Of a DNA stretch of 64,000 bases, positions 21,191 through 32,300 are shown one piece after another. Below the pieces are notes generated by a model that saw nothing but the letters and a program-made list of their open reading frames with translations, was not told the DNA's origin and ran no database searches. Numbering within the stretch: position 1 is the first letter of the stretch; each line of letters starts with the position of its first letter. The translations under genes and the position numbers were made by a program. The DNA comes from Sparassis latifolia (Eukaryota; Basidiomycota; Agaricomycetes; Polyporales; Sparassidaceae). The DNA lies in NCBI GenBank assembly GCA_018466975.1, contig CM031561.1:2728001-2792000 (forward strand), given 5' to 3'.

Positions 21191-22139
21191 AAAATCCTAT
21201 TCTATAGAGTCCTACATAATTCGGGACATTGCTACAGGCCTCTCCGACGTACGCGAGCTACATAGCACTACATGTCTTTTTTCCAGATGATGCCTCTCGA
21301 AATAGTCGGCCAAGACTTGAGTGTGTACTACGCTACCTTCCTTTTTGGTCTGCCTGCTCACGCACGCTGCACGTGTATTCCTCAGTTCTTTCGCTATACG
21401 AGGGTAAGCATAAGCATATGCCACTCGTTTATCATAGCCACTTGTACTGATTTACCTGTAGGACTTCGCGTCCACAGTCTAGCATTTCGCAAAGATGTCG
21501 GGGCCGATACAGGCGCATGAGAAGGAGGTCGAAACCGCGCGCAAGGCCCGTGAGGAGAAGCTCAAGGACATGGAGGCCGACCTCGCTCACTTGCAAACTG
21601 AATTGAACGATCTGAAGAACAATCTTCGCCTCGTGCAACAGACGCCGATTGTCGTCGACCCGCCTCCCTTTGATGACTCGGCGAGCACCTCTGCCATCCG
21701 TCAGCCGATCGAAGCTTTTCCAGCCGAGTATCGTCCTCACCCGCAGCCGCGGCCGCTCGTTCCTGATGCTGCATCCGAGTCAGTACTTGGGTCGAACGTC
21801 AGGACTGTAGATGACATGGTGGCAGTCATAAACGGTCAAGCTCCCAGTGGAAAACGCGTATTGTGAGATCGCAGCAAGTCGCACGAGGTCGTGGCTGTGA
21901 CCAGCTGCGACCAGCCGCGAAAATTTGGACTATATGCGATCTTGCGCGAGCCCAATCAAACGTGGTCGCAGGCTAGCACAGTGCCAAGCGGGAGAATCGA
22001 GGCATTTCGCATCTAGTCGAATATTAAGCCGCTGTAAAACATTGTATTGTCGTGATTTAATACACTGTGACTACACTCGACGTCGTGTGAGCACCCTCGC
22101 CGTCGTGCGAGCTCCTGCGACATCGCGCGATCTACTTCG

Positions 22140-22400
22140 GCGTGCTCCACTCACGCCCGCGCCCCCGCCCCCGCTCCCACCCCTGGCCCCGCCCCCGCCC
22201 CCGCTCTCGCCCCCGCTTCCGCCCCCGCCGCCGCTGCCGCTGCCGCTCCTGCCCCTGCTCCCGCTCCTGCCCGTACCCCCGCCCTCGCACCTACACACCC
22301 CCGCACGCACGCGCGCGCCCATCCCCCTGCCCGCGTACGCACCCGCGCACTGGCACGCAACCGCACACATCCGCACTCCCTGCGTTCGCCGTCGTCCCCG
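22140..22400 (+). repeat. C-rich low-complexity tract (CCCCCGC/CGCTCC)
   Basis: Irregular runs of CCCCCGC and GCTGCCGCTC units. All six frames read as Pro/Arg/Gly/Ala-rich, so the open frames here are not evidence of genes. It lies just downstream of the cargo gene's stop. Confidence 0.8.
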
Positions 22401-22403
22401 TTT

Positions 22404-23672
22404 TCACACCTGGATGCTGCCTAACACCTGTAATATAAGTAGAGTCAGTGAATATGTGTCATAGCATAGATAAAGAGTGAGATAAGGTACCTTTTTCGTG
22501 CCCGCGCTGGCGGGGAGCGTCACTTGCCCTGCCTTCTTCTTTCCCGATACCTTCGCAGCCTTCTCAGCTCTCTTTGCAGCAGCTTTCTCTGCCTTCAGCG
22601 CAGCGATGGTGGCTGCACTCCTGTCCTCATACATCTGTAATAAAACTGCGATCAGCGCAGATTCAAGCGTTGATATAGATAACTCACCTTCCGTTCCGCT
22701 GATTCGAGGGCCTCCCACGCGGATTGGAATTGTTCTCGGGATTCTCCTTCATGAGTCTTGAGCCAGTCTTTTGCAAACAAATTCCTGGAAGCCGACAACA
22801 AGCATAAATGATAGAGGGGATGAGACTCACGATGCGGTGCTTGAGCTGTTGGCGAACATCTTGGGCGATTTTTTCTTCTTCTTCGGTTGCATTGTAGGTA
22901 CCGCTGTACGAACCGAGTCCGTCACGATATCGCCAGAAGTAAGTGCTGGAAGTTCGGATGCCGGAGGGATTACAGTAGCAGCAGATGTTGAGGTTGTTGC
23001 TGTTTGTGCTGTAGCAGGAGTCATATCGAACATGTCGGCACTTGAATCTAAAGTTCAGCATGAGTTTGCTGTAAAGATGGAATGTACATACAGAGGATCA
23101 AGAGGCTGAGTTGAGATGCGACGGCACCCATTACAATGAGAACAACCGGACAATAATATATTTCAAGGACGCACCATTGAGTTTGTCGGGTTTCGAGCTG
23201 TGGTCGGGACTGAAGTGCTTGCGATAGGCGTCTGCTGTCGTTCGTGGGTGCCAGGGTCCGTATCATCTCGCTGTCCTGAAGCCGTAGTGGGGTCACAAGC
23301 AGAGCCGGCAAGTCCAAGACTAGCATCAATATATTCAAGCTCTTCGTCGTTCTCGTTGGCAACAGGTGATCCGGATTCGGCAGGAGTGATAGCGATAGCA
23401 GAGATAAGAGCGACGGCGCTACTGGAAGATGATTGAACATTCACGGCAAGATTTGCAGACTCTCGAGAGTGTACAGTATCAGGAGTAGGATTTGAAGCGG
23501 CATGCGAGAAGATGCGTGTACCAGAGAGGTCTGCTACAAAGTCCGCGAATGTTTGGGATGTCTTTGCGCGAAACTCAGCATGCCCATAGTACGTAGCCCG
23601 ACTAACCACCTTCTGTCGGCCACCACAGTGTTTCTCGCAGTCGCACTGATACTGACGTTTGCTTGCAGGCAT
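22404..23672 (-). CDS. Element-borne protein with N-terminal Cys/His motif and Lys/Ala-rich C-terminus
   Basis: Splicing 23672-23175, 23105-23092, 23040-22831, 22784-22688, 22634-22491 and 22427-22404 gives exactly 328 codons plus stop, with GT..AG at every junction. The N-terminus has Cys-Asp-Cys-Glu-Lys-His-Cys-Gly-Gly followed by VVSRATYYGHAEFR, a pattern like the small zinc-finger-like start of fungal tnp2/CACTA-type transposases (from memory, tentative). The middle is Ser/Thr/Pro-rich and acidic, then comes PKKKKKSPK, a likely nuclear signal. Next is NLFAKDWLKTHEGESREQF, and a helical Ala-Lys-Glu repeat (KAEKAAAKRAEKAAK). No catalytic domain is seen. Intact splicing inside a mobile element suggests recent activity or selection. 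Confidence 0.6.
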
Positions 23673-24359
23673 GATCGCGCAGAAGAGTTCGGTGTGGCAG
23701 GCAAAGCGATGATATTCGTGTGCGGGAGACAAGTACACTAGTAAGAGCAAATATCGTGTATAGTTAGAGATGCACCAAAGCCAAGTCACATGTGTAGACA
23801 AGTTTCAACCGATGGCAGGCCTGGCAGGGACATCGAGCAAAGTGCTACGCAGACAGGATCTCGTACAGGATCGAGGCGCCAAATCACAGGATCTCTCACA
23901 CGTGTTTGACTAGGTGGGATTTGGTTCGACCTCCTGCGATAGTCCAAGTCAAGCCGCGATCTGGTGCGTCTTGGTTCGTTCTTAGAATATGCGTTTTTCA
24001 CTGGGGGTCAAGATCCGGCCATTCGCGAGCGGCTTCTCAGCATCATCCGCGTGGCTTTGGATCCCTGCCTTCGCTCAAAGCTCCTCAGCGGTGAGCTGCT
24101 TCGCAGGATCGAGGCGGACCCGCACGACGCGCTGGTACGCAAGCTCGAGGCGCACGGCATGCTGGTGCGCAAGCTCGAGGCGCGGATCTCAGCCAGAGAT
24201 TCTGGCAGTCCCGGCACGCGCACGTCGGCGACCTCTCGTCCACGTCGCAATGGTATCTCGCCGTATGTTGGTAAGTCGTATGCTGCGTCCACTCGAAGAA
24301 GCACAGGGCTGACGCATCGCATCGTGAGCACTGAATAGTGCCACCTCCCCAGTCTCGTT

Positions 24360-24820
24360 ATCGGACGGATCGGTCCAAAAATGTCGATGTCGCTGGATGG
24401 ACGGATTGGTCCACAGCCATCGCGGGGCCCTCCCGACTTACGAACACGCCCACGCCAAGCGGCTCGACCACTACAGAGGTATGAGCGTCATCGTGCGGAA
24501 CAATGGATCCGATACTTGGCCTTTTCAGGTACTGACAGGTGAGACTGGTAGGTAGGTGGAGCCACACCGACTGCAGTGCTATCCCAGAGGCGAGATAAAG
24601 TGCCGCGTGCGTGGTGTAGAGTGCTTGATGGCAGACGAGAGGACGATCTTGAAAGATAGTGGATTCGTTTGGCGCCATATCATCCGTGGTACTTCACTGA
24701 GACCTCCAGTGCACTGAGTTCATTGTATCCTTTGCGAGTTGCATCTATAGAAACTCCAGTAATAACAGGTGTTTTGCCACACAAAAAAAGAAACCGATAC
24801 AAGCACATGCAGGACAGTCC
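24360..24820 (+). repeat. Conserved 3' flank of the coiled-coil family (copy 4)
   Basis: Aligns with 15085-15530 up to the A-rich tract near 24785. The repeat ends about 25 bases from the NUP188 stop codon. Confidence 0.6.
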
Positions 24821-24844
24821 ACAAATACACCCAAGCTACCATCA

Positions 24845-27800
24845 TTACGGTGGCGCCGCGATCCGCTCATGGACAAACCGTATGAGCACATCCGTCAGAT
24901 CCACATCCTCGCTCCCCACGACCCCCACGCTCTTCGCGATCACGCCCTTCGCCTTTCCCAGCAGCGCCAGCACCTCCGCCGCCATCTCTCCCGTCATCAC
25001 ACGCCGCAGCCGCTCCTCGAGCGTCAGCGATGACCGCCGCCGAGCCCGCCGCTCCTTCGCCTCCGACCCCAGTGACGACGACAGTGACGCATCCATGAGC
25101 ATCTGCATCGGCACGTCCTCCACCTCCTGCTCCCCCGCCGGCCGCGGTGGCAGGTCGAACTCAGGCTTCGCGAGCCACAGCGCTAGTTGCGTTACCCCAT
25201 ACAGGACCGCACCCTCGAGCGCGCGCCGCGTCGCGAGCGCCGCATCCCGCACGTCCAGCGCCTTCCCCCCGGACGGCCCCCGCGGCTGACGTCAATGCCT
25301 GCGCACCTGGTCGGTCCACGAGGTGCCGCAGCACGTCTAGAGCACAGTTGCCCAGCTCGACCAGCGTGCCCAACGATGCAGGATCTCCGAGGATAACCTT
25401 CGAGTGCTGCAGAGGTTGCGTTATCAGCAATGCGCGTTATGGGCACAGATATCGTGGACATGGACACTCACCGGAACAATCAGCACCCCATGTATCGGCC
25501 AGTCCTCCCGCTCGCCCGTGAGCACCGTCTCGGCGCCGCTGATGGCAACGAGCGCGGAGAGCACCCCGCCCGCTAGGCGGAACAGCCGGTATACGAGCCG
25601 CGCGAGGAACGGGCGTGTCAGCGGGTTGAGTGCCTCGGCGGGGGAGTTCACCGACGCGTTCCCGCGGTCCGCCTCAAACCGCGCCTTCTCGTCCGCTGTG
25701 ACCGACTCAAACAGGCTGGCAAGATGGTTCGGGTGCGTCAACGCGTAGTTGAGCTGCTGCAGTAGGAGCTGCGCGTCCGACACGAACGATCCCAGCACAC
25801 GCTCCACCGCCTCGCTCGCACCCGCGCCGGCAGCGTTCTGTGCGAGTGCGGAGAAGAGGTTCACCACTTGCTCGATCTCCTCCAGCAGCGGTAGTGTGAG
25901 CGGGTCTCCGATGGTCCACGAGAGTGCGCGGTGGATCTGCTCGCCGAACAGCTGGATGAGCCCGCAGGCCTCGGCATCGAAGTACTGGCCGTGGCGTCCT
26001 AGGGAAGTGATCACGCCTGCAACGACCGCCACCATCGAGCAGTACGCGGTATGTGCGGGGCTTCTCTCGCCAGGAAGCTCCGGTAGGGTGACGTCGACCA
26101 TTCCAGCTCTGATGGCAGCACTTATCCGGTTCTCACTGTACGCTGTGAGTACACCTTCGCTCGCCAGTCTCTCCGCAGCAGAGGGTATCCGGGCCAACGC
26201 CATGTGGAACGCCAAGACATGAGATGCGTATAGTGGCTGCTTCCGGGCACGAAGCAAACCAATGTCTGACAAACCCACAAGGTCCATGTTGCTGAGCAGC
26301 TGGAGACTGGCTCCAACTACGTCCGTTTCTTGACACCGCGTGAGCCAGAGTGTCGAAGGCACGGTGAGCTCTGAGCGTGTACACTGCTCGAAGACCGCCA
26401 CCAGCAGCTCGAGGTCTTGGTCCAGATCGACATCTAATCGAGCACGCGCAGAGTCGAAGGACAGGCGCAGGCTGTCGATCACAAACGTCAGCGTCGACTC
26501 GAGCATTGCAACCATGCGCAGACGCTGCTGAGAATTGAGGGCCTTTTCGCGCAGAGCAAGGCTTCTGCTATGTCGTGCACAGAAGTAGATTATCTGTAAC
26601 AATGGCCGGTGAAAGGGAATAGTCAACTGCCCAAGGAACGACATTGCAGGTGGATGTGAGGGACTGAGGATAATTCCTCGCACATGGTCCACCAGAGATA
26701 CGAAGTGTTCAACCTCTTCCTTTGTATCCGACGTCGAGAACCAAGCGACCTCAAGCAAAGCGAGCAGCAGCGACAGCCGCGCCCAGTGAATAGTTGACAT
26801 CAGATCTCCCGAACGCTTCTCCATAGACAAATCACGGGAGATGGAAGCGGCGAGGGACAGCAGTGTTGTACGTACTGGTGCATCTCCACGAAGATATGTC
26901 ACAGCCTGTAAGAGTAGATACTGCCACGATTCCGTCAGAGCAGTCTGAGCCTGCGTCAGAGACAACGTGAGATTGATGGAGGTCAGCCGTTTCACCGCCT
27001 CCAAGAGCACACCGTCAGCGAGGTTAAACGGCTGTAGCCGGAACTGTAGAAGGGTCGTTGAGAACGCAAAGTGGTCCCCGTATTCGCGATCCACCAGCGG
27101 TTCCTGCAACTGCATTTGTTCCATTTTGAGCGAAGGGAAATTCTTGTTGGCGAGCTCCGCAAAGTCGTCGTGCACAGTCGGGTCATACGTACTCGCCACG
27201 GCCTCATAAGTCAACTCGGTGAGCTGATCCTCATCCTTGAGAACGCTCTCGATCGCGGTATAACTCTTCGGTTTGTCGGACGGCTTATTACCATGTACCA
27301 GCCAGTGCATCTGAATGTCAACTGCGATGATGTGCATGGCGTGGGACTTGAGAGCAGTACGATAGGCGTGAGACGAGACGGCCTCGTGAAGGTGTGAACG
27401 CTGCAGGCCATCCATCTCCACAAGGCGCTCTGTCCTGTAGTCCGGATGCGGTCCGAGCTCTCGAGCGGCGATCTCAGCAAGCTGCGTGAAGAACTCTGAG
27501 CTCTCGCGAATTTTGTCCAGCACCGCCTTGTGCTCGTGGCCGTGCTGCCACACGACGTCCAAAAATCGCAGCAGCGATGCTAGCAGTTGTGGATTGAGCT
27601 CCCAGAGCTGCTGCCAATGCTCCAGCATATCGCACGCGATACTGATCGCACTAATCGTTTGTGGTATGTTATGGGTCTCGGGCTTCTCCCTTTCTTTCCC
27701 CTTCCCTGTTACGTCCACACTATCCGCGGCCGACTTGGAGTTCGGTGCCCGGAACTGCCCCGTGACGAAGAGCCTCGCTAATGCGGGCTCCCTATCGATG

Positions 27801-30800
27801 GCGAGCGTAATGAAGTTCCACACCGCGTTGCGCAGCAGCGCATCGTCATAGGGGTGCTGAATGATACGCACCAGCGAGAGCACGGTTGCCTCGGGATCTG
27901 ACAGATGGCCGATGATCGTCGGCGAGGCTCCTTGGGATAACGACAGAGAAGAGCACAAGGAGAACAGCACCTTCATCGCCTCCACAGGGACAATCGAGCC
28001 CATGCCACGCTCCTTGACGTACCCGGCCAACGCATCCACAGGATCGACCTTCGAGGGGCCTCCGTCGAACGACGCGATGCTGCCACCGACGCGAGTGCAG
28101 AGCGCCTGCTCCAGCAGACACGGCTCCGCAGCGAACGCCGAATTCTGCTTAAAATAAAGCAAGGTGCGGGTGAAGAACAAATGCGACTCCAGGAGATATA
28201 TCAGCCGGCGCGCATCGCCGTATCTGCGGGACGCGTAGAGCATGCCCAGTACCTGTCCCGCGGTAGTGAGAGACGACACGAGCGGCGTGACGGTCGACGT
28301 TGTCGCCTTGAAGACGAACGCGTCCGCGATGGCGCTGCTGAGCGCCGAAAAAGGTGCATTCTTCAGCACGGGAGGCGAGTGCTTGAATACTTCCGCGTAG
28401 AATGCCGTCACGCGCCGCCCGATCTCGAAGCGGTCGCCCAGTTGTGCGTACTTCCACCCCATATGCTCAACCCAGACCTCCGCATGTACGAACCGCGCGG
28501 CACGCAAAAGTACCTCCTCTTTGATCTGCTGCAGTTTCGGAGACTCTTTGGCAACAAAAAGTACGGACGCCGACGCTTCACTGAATAATTGCTGGACAAG
28601 GTAGAGGAGCGCGAGCGTCATCGTATAGTGGCCCGTCAGTCTCTCAGCAGCAAGCACAGCAGACGCGACGCCGACGTCCCGATCGGACCCAAAGAGTGAC
28701 GAGGTGGATCGCACGTACAGCCAGACGCGGGTTGAATATTTCGGCAGTGCGAGTAGGGCAGAGAGGACACTCATGGCGGAGGTAATCAGGGGGGAGCGGG
28801 GAGCGCTCTTGGATCCCGACGAGCGCAACAGCGCATCCTCCAGGATCGTCGTCGTCAGTTGCACGAGATCGGGCGGCTGCGCCTCCACCATCGTGTGCGA
28901 GACGACGGGAGCGCCCGTCTCGAGCGACCGCAGGAGAAGCTCCGCGAGCCTCGGGTTGTCCTGCACGACACTGCGGATGAGGTCGAGCACGTCCATGATG
29001 AGGTCCTCATCGCCTACGCGGTCCATCTCCACGCCAATGTCCTCCAGCCGCAGCACAAGCGGCTGGTGTGCGCTGGAGCGTGGCGCGAACGAGAGGTCCT
29101 GGTACCCCGCCCCCGCACCGGACTGAGCCCGTCGGCGGTTCACGTAGTCCGTCAGGATCTCGAGCAGCGTCTTCCACCCGCAGTGCTCGTGCTGCCACGC
29201 GACCACGATAAATTCACCTCCGTCGCCACTCAGTAGGCGTCCGATGGTCTTCAGCGGGAGGACGCTGCCTCCGGGCAGCTTGAGCGGACGCAGGTTGACA
29301 TAGGCAAGTCCGGGCGATGTGGGCGTCCCGCCGTAGCGGTCCGGTAGCTTCTCGTATAGGGCATGGGCGCCTGTGCATGCGCTGAGGGGAACGACCTGCG
29401 TGTATGTCGGGAGCGCATCCATGAAGTAGAATACGTGGCGCGCGCACAGTTCGCGGTCAGGGTCGAGCAGTTCGCCCTCGTTTGCATGGTCTGCCGTCGA
29501 AAGGGGGTCGGTATCCAGGAAACCCGTTGCTGTCATCGCACGCAGGAGCCTGACGAGCGGGCGGGGCTGCACCGGGAACCTTGAGCGTGCGACATCGAGG
29601 ATGGCCCGCCGTGCGATGCCCTGCGTCCAGTCAGCCAGCCAAAATTGACGGCAGATTCCCGAGACGGAGAGGCTCTCGCTTCTCCCAAAGAGCGCAATCC
29701 ACACGTCCACGAACTCGTCGAACCCCGGGACGAGCTCGACAGGCATAAGCTCCACAATCGCGATTACGAGACCTGTAGTCCCCCAGTTAGCACACAGGAT
29801 AGCAGGAATAAACATAGAAAAATAGACCTTTGAGGACGGAACGATATGCCACAGCATTGGGATCGGTGAGTGTCGAGCCAGTGCGCCACGCCATGGCGGT
29901 GACGAACAGCGGCGAGTTCGTCAGCATGGTCAGCATCAGCTTGAAGAGGCCGGCGTCAGGGTCTAAACACGTCCTGGCCATGATCGTGTGCATCCGCTCG
30001 CGACCTGAGCACAGAGGCTGCGCAAAGTTCATGTACGCCGCTGGAAGCTTCTCCTTCATCTCCACCATCGCCTTCGTGATCCGCGAGAGCACGAACGTCC
30101 AGGCCATGTATGTACACGCGTAAAGGCTGTCGCCGTGCGACGTCACGAGCTCGTGTATTCGTTCGAGCGCGTCCGGCGACGCCCAGTATATCTCTGTATC
30201 TGCGGAGTCGTCAGCCAGCACGATCCCAGCGGGCTCTGCCGCGCGCTCGAGCTCGAGCACCTCAATAGTAATCAGAATCCACAGCGCCGCGACGTCCTGT
30301 TGCACCTGCGTCGCCTCACTGTCGAGCAGCCACATCGAGTTCTTCTGCACTGACCCGAGCTGGGTCGAATACGCGGCCTCGTAGATGGCGACGACGAGCG
30401 CAGGATCACACGGCACGTAGCTCCACATCGTCCAGAAAAGTGCTTCAAGTGCGCCGAGCTGCTCCCGCACGTTCTGTTTCGCCCACGCCGCAATCTGTCG
30501 CGCGTCATCCGGCCCCACGCGAGAGGAGGTGCGGCAGATGTCTTACGGACGTACTCCCCGAGAAGGGTCTTCGCGAACACCTTGCCGTCGGGGAGGATAG
30601 CCGGGAGCATTTTTCGGGCGACGGCGTGAACGGGATCTGCTGCGTTCTCATTGGCACGAAACAGGGGGATGAAGGCACGGAGGACGAAGAGGCGCTCAGA
30701 GTAGTAGAAGGGGGTGATGGCGTCGACGAGCTCGTCGACGATGTTTGTGGCAGAGTCCACGCTCTTGGGTAGGCCCTCGTTGTAGAGGAAGGAGCGGAGG

Positions 30801-31164
30801 AGGACAAGAGCTTCGACTTGGTCGATGTCGAAGGCAGCGCTGAGGGCAAAGATGAAGGCCTTGTCGGCCTCCTCGACGCGGATAATGACGCCGTCGCGAA
30901 GGACGACGGAACCCGAGTCTACTTTCTTTTTTGACGCGTCTGAAGGTTTTCCGAACGGTTGTTCGACGTTGCGGAGCTGCTCGACGCGGGGCTTGACAAT
31001 GTCCTCGAGCTGCTCGAGCGTTAGGCCCTCGAGGCGCCCGGAGAGTAGTGAATGAAGTTGTTGGTATGATCTAGACGGCAATGACTGTGAGCAGACAGCA
31101 CGAAAGGACAGAAAACATACACATCGATGAGATTCGAACGTTTTGAAGATTCGCCTGCGGACAT
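24845..31164 (-). CDS. NUP188: Nucleoporin NUP188 (inner-ring scaffold of the nuclear pore)
   Basis: Five exons: 31164-31121, 31070-30551, 30494-29828, 29772-25472, 25406-24845, about 2030 residues. Recognisable family stretches are VEALVLLRSFLYNEGLP, ITPFYYSERLFVLRAFIPLF, EALFWTMWSYVPCDPALVV, ALWILITIEVLELER, TLTDPNAVAYRSVLKG and VEVWIALFGRSES-like sequence; the whole is an alpha-solenoid. NUP188 joins Nup192, Nic96 and Nup157-type proteins in the pore inner ring. The start MSAGESSKR is chosen because exon 1 splices in frame with a perfect GTATGT donor. Intron 2 needs a GTCCGT donor. Near 25268, in a run of six C, one base too many breaks the frame between ALTSAAGAVRG and KALDVRDAALATRR. NUP192/205 is the alternative family, less likely. 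Confidence 0.85.
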
Positions 31165-31258
31165 GGCTGCACGTCGCGGGCGGTGGTGAGCGCGTTCAAA
31201 GAACGCACGCCACAATCTGGCACGGGCGCTTACTGACCACGCTGGTTTTCCTGCAGCC
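31165..31258. promoter_or_regulatory. Shared 94-base divergent promoter, NUP188 / MRPL23
   Basis: Only 94 bases separate the two start codons. No TATA box is evident. An upstream ATG for NUP188 at 31258 (MAAGKPAW) would erase this gap but does not splice in frame convincingly. Confidence 0.5.
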
Positions 31259-31948
31259 ATGTCCCAAGCTGTTGGCAACGTCCGTCTCCCTTCGTCTCCA
31301 GTGGCCCTTCTCGTGCTGACTACTGAGCCGGACAGACTGCACTAGCGTATGCTCGGGTGTGGCACCATGTCGACGCGTCGGAGCGCGTTCTCGGAAAGCT
31401 CGCTGAGCGTATTGCCATCGTCCTCATGGGCAAGCACAAACCGATCTTTGATCCCAGCGGTGCGTCTCTCGCCCACCTCTATCTTACTGCTTTCTGAGTC
31501 GTGAACAGTGGACTGCGGCGACTACGTCGTCGTGACCAACGCGCGCAAGGTTAAGGTGACCGGCAGGAAGGCCGACCAGCTCGTGTACCGCCATCACACA
31601 ATGTTTCCCGGCGGCCTTAAGGAGATCCCGTACGATATAATGATGAAGCGCAAGCCGGACGAGGTGTGTTGCTCATTCTACCATCTCTGTGTGCACCTGA
31701 CAGAATTTACGTCTCACAGATCATCCGCCAGGCCGTGTCAGGCATGCTGCCCAAGAACAAGCTGCGAGAACGCCGACTGGAGCGTCTCCGGATATTCGAG
31801 GACGCGGACATGGGAGTGTTCAAGCACAACATCATCAAGCGCTGGGAGGATGGTACGTTACGATGAAGGGTGGCAAGTCCTGGTGTGGGTGCTCTCCAAT
31901 ATATTCCTCTCTTCTAATATACTTGTCTTTGGTGCTCTTCAAGCTTGA
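31259..31948 (+). CDS. MRPL23: Mitochondrial large-subunit ribosomal protein uL13m
   Basis: Exons 31259-31279, 31336-31459, 31509-31663, 31720-31852 and 31944-31948 encode 145 residues. The protein begins [20 protein letters not shown] as in yeast Mrpl23. It contains [29 protein letters not shown], the L13 signature [12 protein letters not shown] and [18 protein letters not shown]. It is an rRNA-binding protein of the mitochondrial 54S subunit. Intron 1 uses a GTCCGT donor. The last exon is five bases long (A of the final codon group plus stop: GCT TGA completed across the junction). Transcribed divergently from NUP188. Confidence 0.9.
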
Positions 31949-32225
31949 GGTCTTGTTGTGGTTGTTGTGAGAGTGCTCGGTGGCGACATCAGCGAAGGTG
32001 CAAGTCCGAAACTCGACGAGCACTGCAATTTCCACGTCGGAAGTCTTAACTGCCCCTCACAAATCATCCAACCCACAGCTCAACTACTGAAAGATTTTGG
32101 TCTTCTGGGGATCTCGCTGCTTCCTCAAACCTCAGTTACCAGCTCGTCCGCATATTCGCGCCCGTTTAAGCGGTGTGCACTAGACACCGCTTTCCCGGAC
32201 AGAAAAAAGATGGTGGAGAAACTAT

Positions 32226-32300
32226 TCCCATCACCCGACTCGAACAGGTAACCTTATCATTACATCTCATGACACGCTCTTCCAACTGAGCCAAACAGGA
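32226..32300 (-). other. tRNA-like sequence T5 with intact A and B boxes
   Basis: On the minus strand all seven acceptor pairs can form (TCCTGTT with GATGGGA, using wobble), the D arm is GCTC/GAGC with A box TGGCTCAGTTGG, and the T arm ACCTG-TTCGAGT-CGGGT is good. The anticodon arm is a 6-base stem (TGTCAT/ATGATA) with an 8-base loop, three bases longer than normal. Probably a pseudo-tRNA or the head of a tRNA-derived element; unlike T1-T3 it is not inside an R1/R2 unit. Confidence 0.5.

Larger units (their letters stand above)
21841..24007. mobile_element. TIR DNA element of about 2.17 kb with an intact cargo gene
   Basis: The left end starts CTCCCAGTGGAAAACGC and the reverse complement of the right end CCCCCAGTGAAAAACGC. 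Similarity continues for roughly 60 bases (for example CAAGTCGCACGAG against CAAGACGCACCAG). TCAAG, or GGTCAAG depending on where the ends are set, lies on both sides as a likely target-site duplication. It sits inside the coding region of coiled-coil copy 4. It holds one spliced minus-strand gene (22404-23672) and a C-rich low-complexity tract, but no transposase that I recognise. Superfamily not assigned. Confidence 0.75.
21370..24338 (+). pseudogene. Coiled-coil gene family, copy 4, split by a TIR element
   Basis: The leader intron (GTAAGC near 21396 to CTGTAG near 21463) precedes ATG 21495. The first part (coiled coil, VDPPPFDDSASTSA, AFPAEYRPHPQ, TVDDMVAVINGQ) aligns with copy 2. At 21840 the reading is cut by the 2.17 kb element and resumes at 24008 with DPAIRERLLSIIRVALDP ... 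VRKLEARISARDSGSPG, aligning with the C-terminal half of copy 2, to a stop at 24338. Without the element the two halves would be the family's normal layout. Confidence 0.65.

Noticed and set aside
22071..22464. Pro-rich and Gly/Ala-rich frames on both strands
   Set aside because: Produced by the C-rich low-complexity tract, which is open in all frames.
30495..30550. Frameshift in NUP188 at GTGGGGCC near 30515
   Set aside because: A 56-base intron with a GTCCGT donor and GACAG acceptor restores the frame, and the same donor type is needed in other genes; still, a missing G in the run is an alternative.
31121..31140. B-box-like GATTCGAAC near the NUP188 start
   Set aside because: No A box or cloverleaf around it, and it is coding sequence of exon 1.
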